Of a DNA stretch of 15,801 nt, positions 14,827-15,801 are shown in pieces. The notes under the pieces are model-generated. The model was not told where the DNA came from, ran no database searches, and saw only the letters and a program-made list of their open reading frames with translations. Numbering within the stretch: the first letter of the stretch is position 1; each line of letters opens with the position of its first letter. Source of the DNA: Methanobacteriota archaeon (GTDB lineage: Archaea; Thermoplasmatota; Thermoplasmata; RBG-16-68-12); assembly GCA_005879015.1 (NCBI GenBank), contig VBMC01000131.1, forward strand, positions 1-15,801, written 5' to 3'. The position numbers and the translations under genes are program-made.

Positions 14827-15801
14827 ATGGATTTCCAGTTTCTCGGCGGCGCTTCGGAGGTCGGCCGCCTGGGGATGATCCTGAAGAAGGGGCCCACCTC
14901 CCTCCTCTTCGATTACGGCCTGTTGCCGCGCGATCCGCCCCAATACCCCTTGCCCGCCCCTCCCGTGGACGGGATGTTCATCAGCCACGCGCACCTGGAC
15001 CACACAGGCATGATCCCCTGGGTCACCCGCCGCCAGGACGTCGACGTCGTGCTCACGCCGCCGACGGCGGACGTGGCGGACCTCCTGCTCCAAGACTCCC
15101 TCAAGATCGCGGACGCGGAAGGATTCGACGCTCCCTTCGATGACAGCGACCTCCGGACCGCGAGGCGCCGATTCCGCACGATCGATTTCGGCGACAACGT
15201 GGACGTGGGCGACCTGGAGGTGACGGCGCATCCCGCGGGCCACATCCCCGGGGCGACGATGTTCGAGGTGAACGGCGCGGAGACCTCCCTGTTCACCGGC
15301 GACCTGCATACGCTGACGACGGACCTGGTCTGGGGCGCCAAGCCCGTCGCCTGCGACACCCTGTTCATCGAGTCCACGTACGCGGGTCGGCAACACCCGG
15401 AGCGGTTGAAATCGGAACATGCGTTCCTGCGGAAGATCGAGCAGGTGGTGAACCGCGGGGGACTCGCCCTCGTCCCGTCGTTCGCCGTCGGACGGACGCA
15501 GGATGTCATCCTGACGCTCGCGAAAGCCCGACACGAGGTCTGGCTCGACGGGATGGGGAAGAAGGTAAACTCGATCTACGTCGAGAACCCCGAATATATC
15601 AAGTCCGTGAAAGCCCTCCGGAAGGCGATGCACCATGTGTCCGTCGTCCGCGGTCCCCGGGATTCGGAGATGGCGGTGCAAGGCGAGGTGATCGTCACGA
15701 CGAGCGGCATGCTCGATGGCGGTCCCGTCCTCCGATATCTGGAGAAGATCCGAGAGGACCCGCGCAGCGCCGTCCTGCTCACCGGCTACCAGGTCGAAGG
15801 G
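14827..15801 (+). CDS. aCPSF2-type MBL/beta-CASP ribonuclease, 3' partial
   Basis: This zinc-dependent RNA-processing nuclease belongs to the archaeal CPSF family. The frame from ATG 14827 is open for 325 residues to the window edge. Motifs: FLGGASEVGR at the N-terminus; the metallo-beta-lactamase motif SHAHLDHTG (53-61); HPAGHIPGA with ligand His139; FTGDLHT with Asp159; then the beta-CASP part with FIESTYAGR (180-188), VPSFAVGRTQD (216-226), and the VTTSGMLDGGPVL block near residue 290. There are no KH domains before the MBL domain, so it is aCPSF2-like rather than aCPSF1, which carries them. The N-terminal GGASEVGR also differs from the GGxGEIGKN of archaeal RNase J. Roughly 100 C-terminal residues should lie beyond the window. 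Start is 27 nt after the reductase stop. Confidence 0.93.
   Translation, partial: MDFQFLGGASEVGRLGMILKKGPTSLLFDYGLLPRDPPQYPLPAPPVDGMFISHAHLDHTGMIPWVTRRQDVDVVLTPPTADVADLLLQDSLKIADAEGFDAPFDDSDLRTARRRFRTIDFGDNVDVGDLEVTAHPAGHIPGATMFEVNGAETSLFTGDLHTLTTDLVWGAKPVACDTLFIESTYAGRQHPERLKSEHAFLRKIEQVVNRGGLALVPSFAVGRTQDVILTLAKARHEVWLDGMGKKVNSIYVENPEYIKSVKALRKAMHHVSVVRGPRDSEMAVQGEVIVTTSGMLDGGPVLRYLEKIREDPRSAVLLTGYQVEG

Noticed and set aside
14463..15143. Continuation of the reductase frame past the junction
   Set aside because: It is out of frame: Gly/Arg/Pro-rich with no motif, and it overlaps the clear aCPSF2-like gene. The true C-terminus is in the +1 frame, ending at 14799.
14794..15681. Minus-strand open frame of 295 codons
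   Set aside because: It is antisense to the beta-CASP ribonuclease, whose zinc and beta-CASP motifs are unmistakable.

Overview
The window is about 15.8 kb of GC-rich, densely coded DNA from an archaeon. The archaeal markers are a geranylgeranyl-diphosphate synthase, a geranylgeranyl reductase, a CPSF-type beta-CASP ribonuclease, a 7TM-DUF835 sensor-like protein, TATA boxes followed by very short leaders, and the Nuo-type complex I subunit NuoN. DUF835 membrane proteins and near-leaderless genes together point to a high-GC member of the Thermoplasmatota (Euryarchaeota sensu lato). This placement is inferred from gene content, not from a phylogeny. No rRNA, tRNA, CRISPR array, IS element or phage gene was seen, and no stretch over 300 bases lacks a gene.

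Layout, left to right. Plus strand: the 3' part of nuoN (1-1322), a FtsX/MacB-type ABC permease with a broken reading frame (1354-4078), and DNA polymerase IV (4156-5271). Minus strand: a small VVGVGIG-motif protein (5320-5547) downstream of a malic enzyme (5596-6990). Plus strand: a HExxH metallopeptidase-like protein (7255-7941) and an Mrp/NBP35 P-loop ATPase (7995-8774). Minus strand: thioredoxin (8802-9212, possibly to 9281), a membrane-anchored two-cysteine protein (9336-9761) and a 7TM-DUF835 protein (9927-11201). Plus strand: an unrecognised 436-residue protein with a DDxxD motif (11397-12707), GGPP synthase (12831-13799), geranylgeranyl reductase (13812-14799, damaged) and an aCPSF2-like ribonuclease running off the right edge (14827-15801).

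How the genes fit together. NuoN and malic enzyme belong to energy and carbon metabolism. Mrp (Fe-S cluster carrier) and thioredoxin face each other convergently and both concern cysteine or Fe-S chemistry. The right end is a lipid block: GGPP synthase makes the C20 precursor of archaeal ether lipids, and geranylgeranyl reductase, 12 nt downstream with a perfect Shine-Dalgarno site, saturates the chains. The unknown DDxxD protein sits just upstream in the same orientation and is the best candidate for something undescribed.

The most striking feature is that three otherwise well-conserved genes each appear to lack an internal segment: the ABC permease (about 40 residues plus a frameshift), Mrp (about 32 residues, in frame, removing Walker B) and geranylgeranyl reductase (about 60-65 residues plus a frameshift). 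Three such lesions in 16 kb suggest assembly or consensus error at least as much as biology, and raw reads should be checked before any of the genes is called dead.
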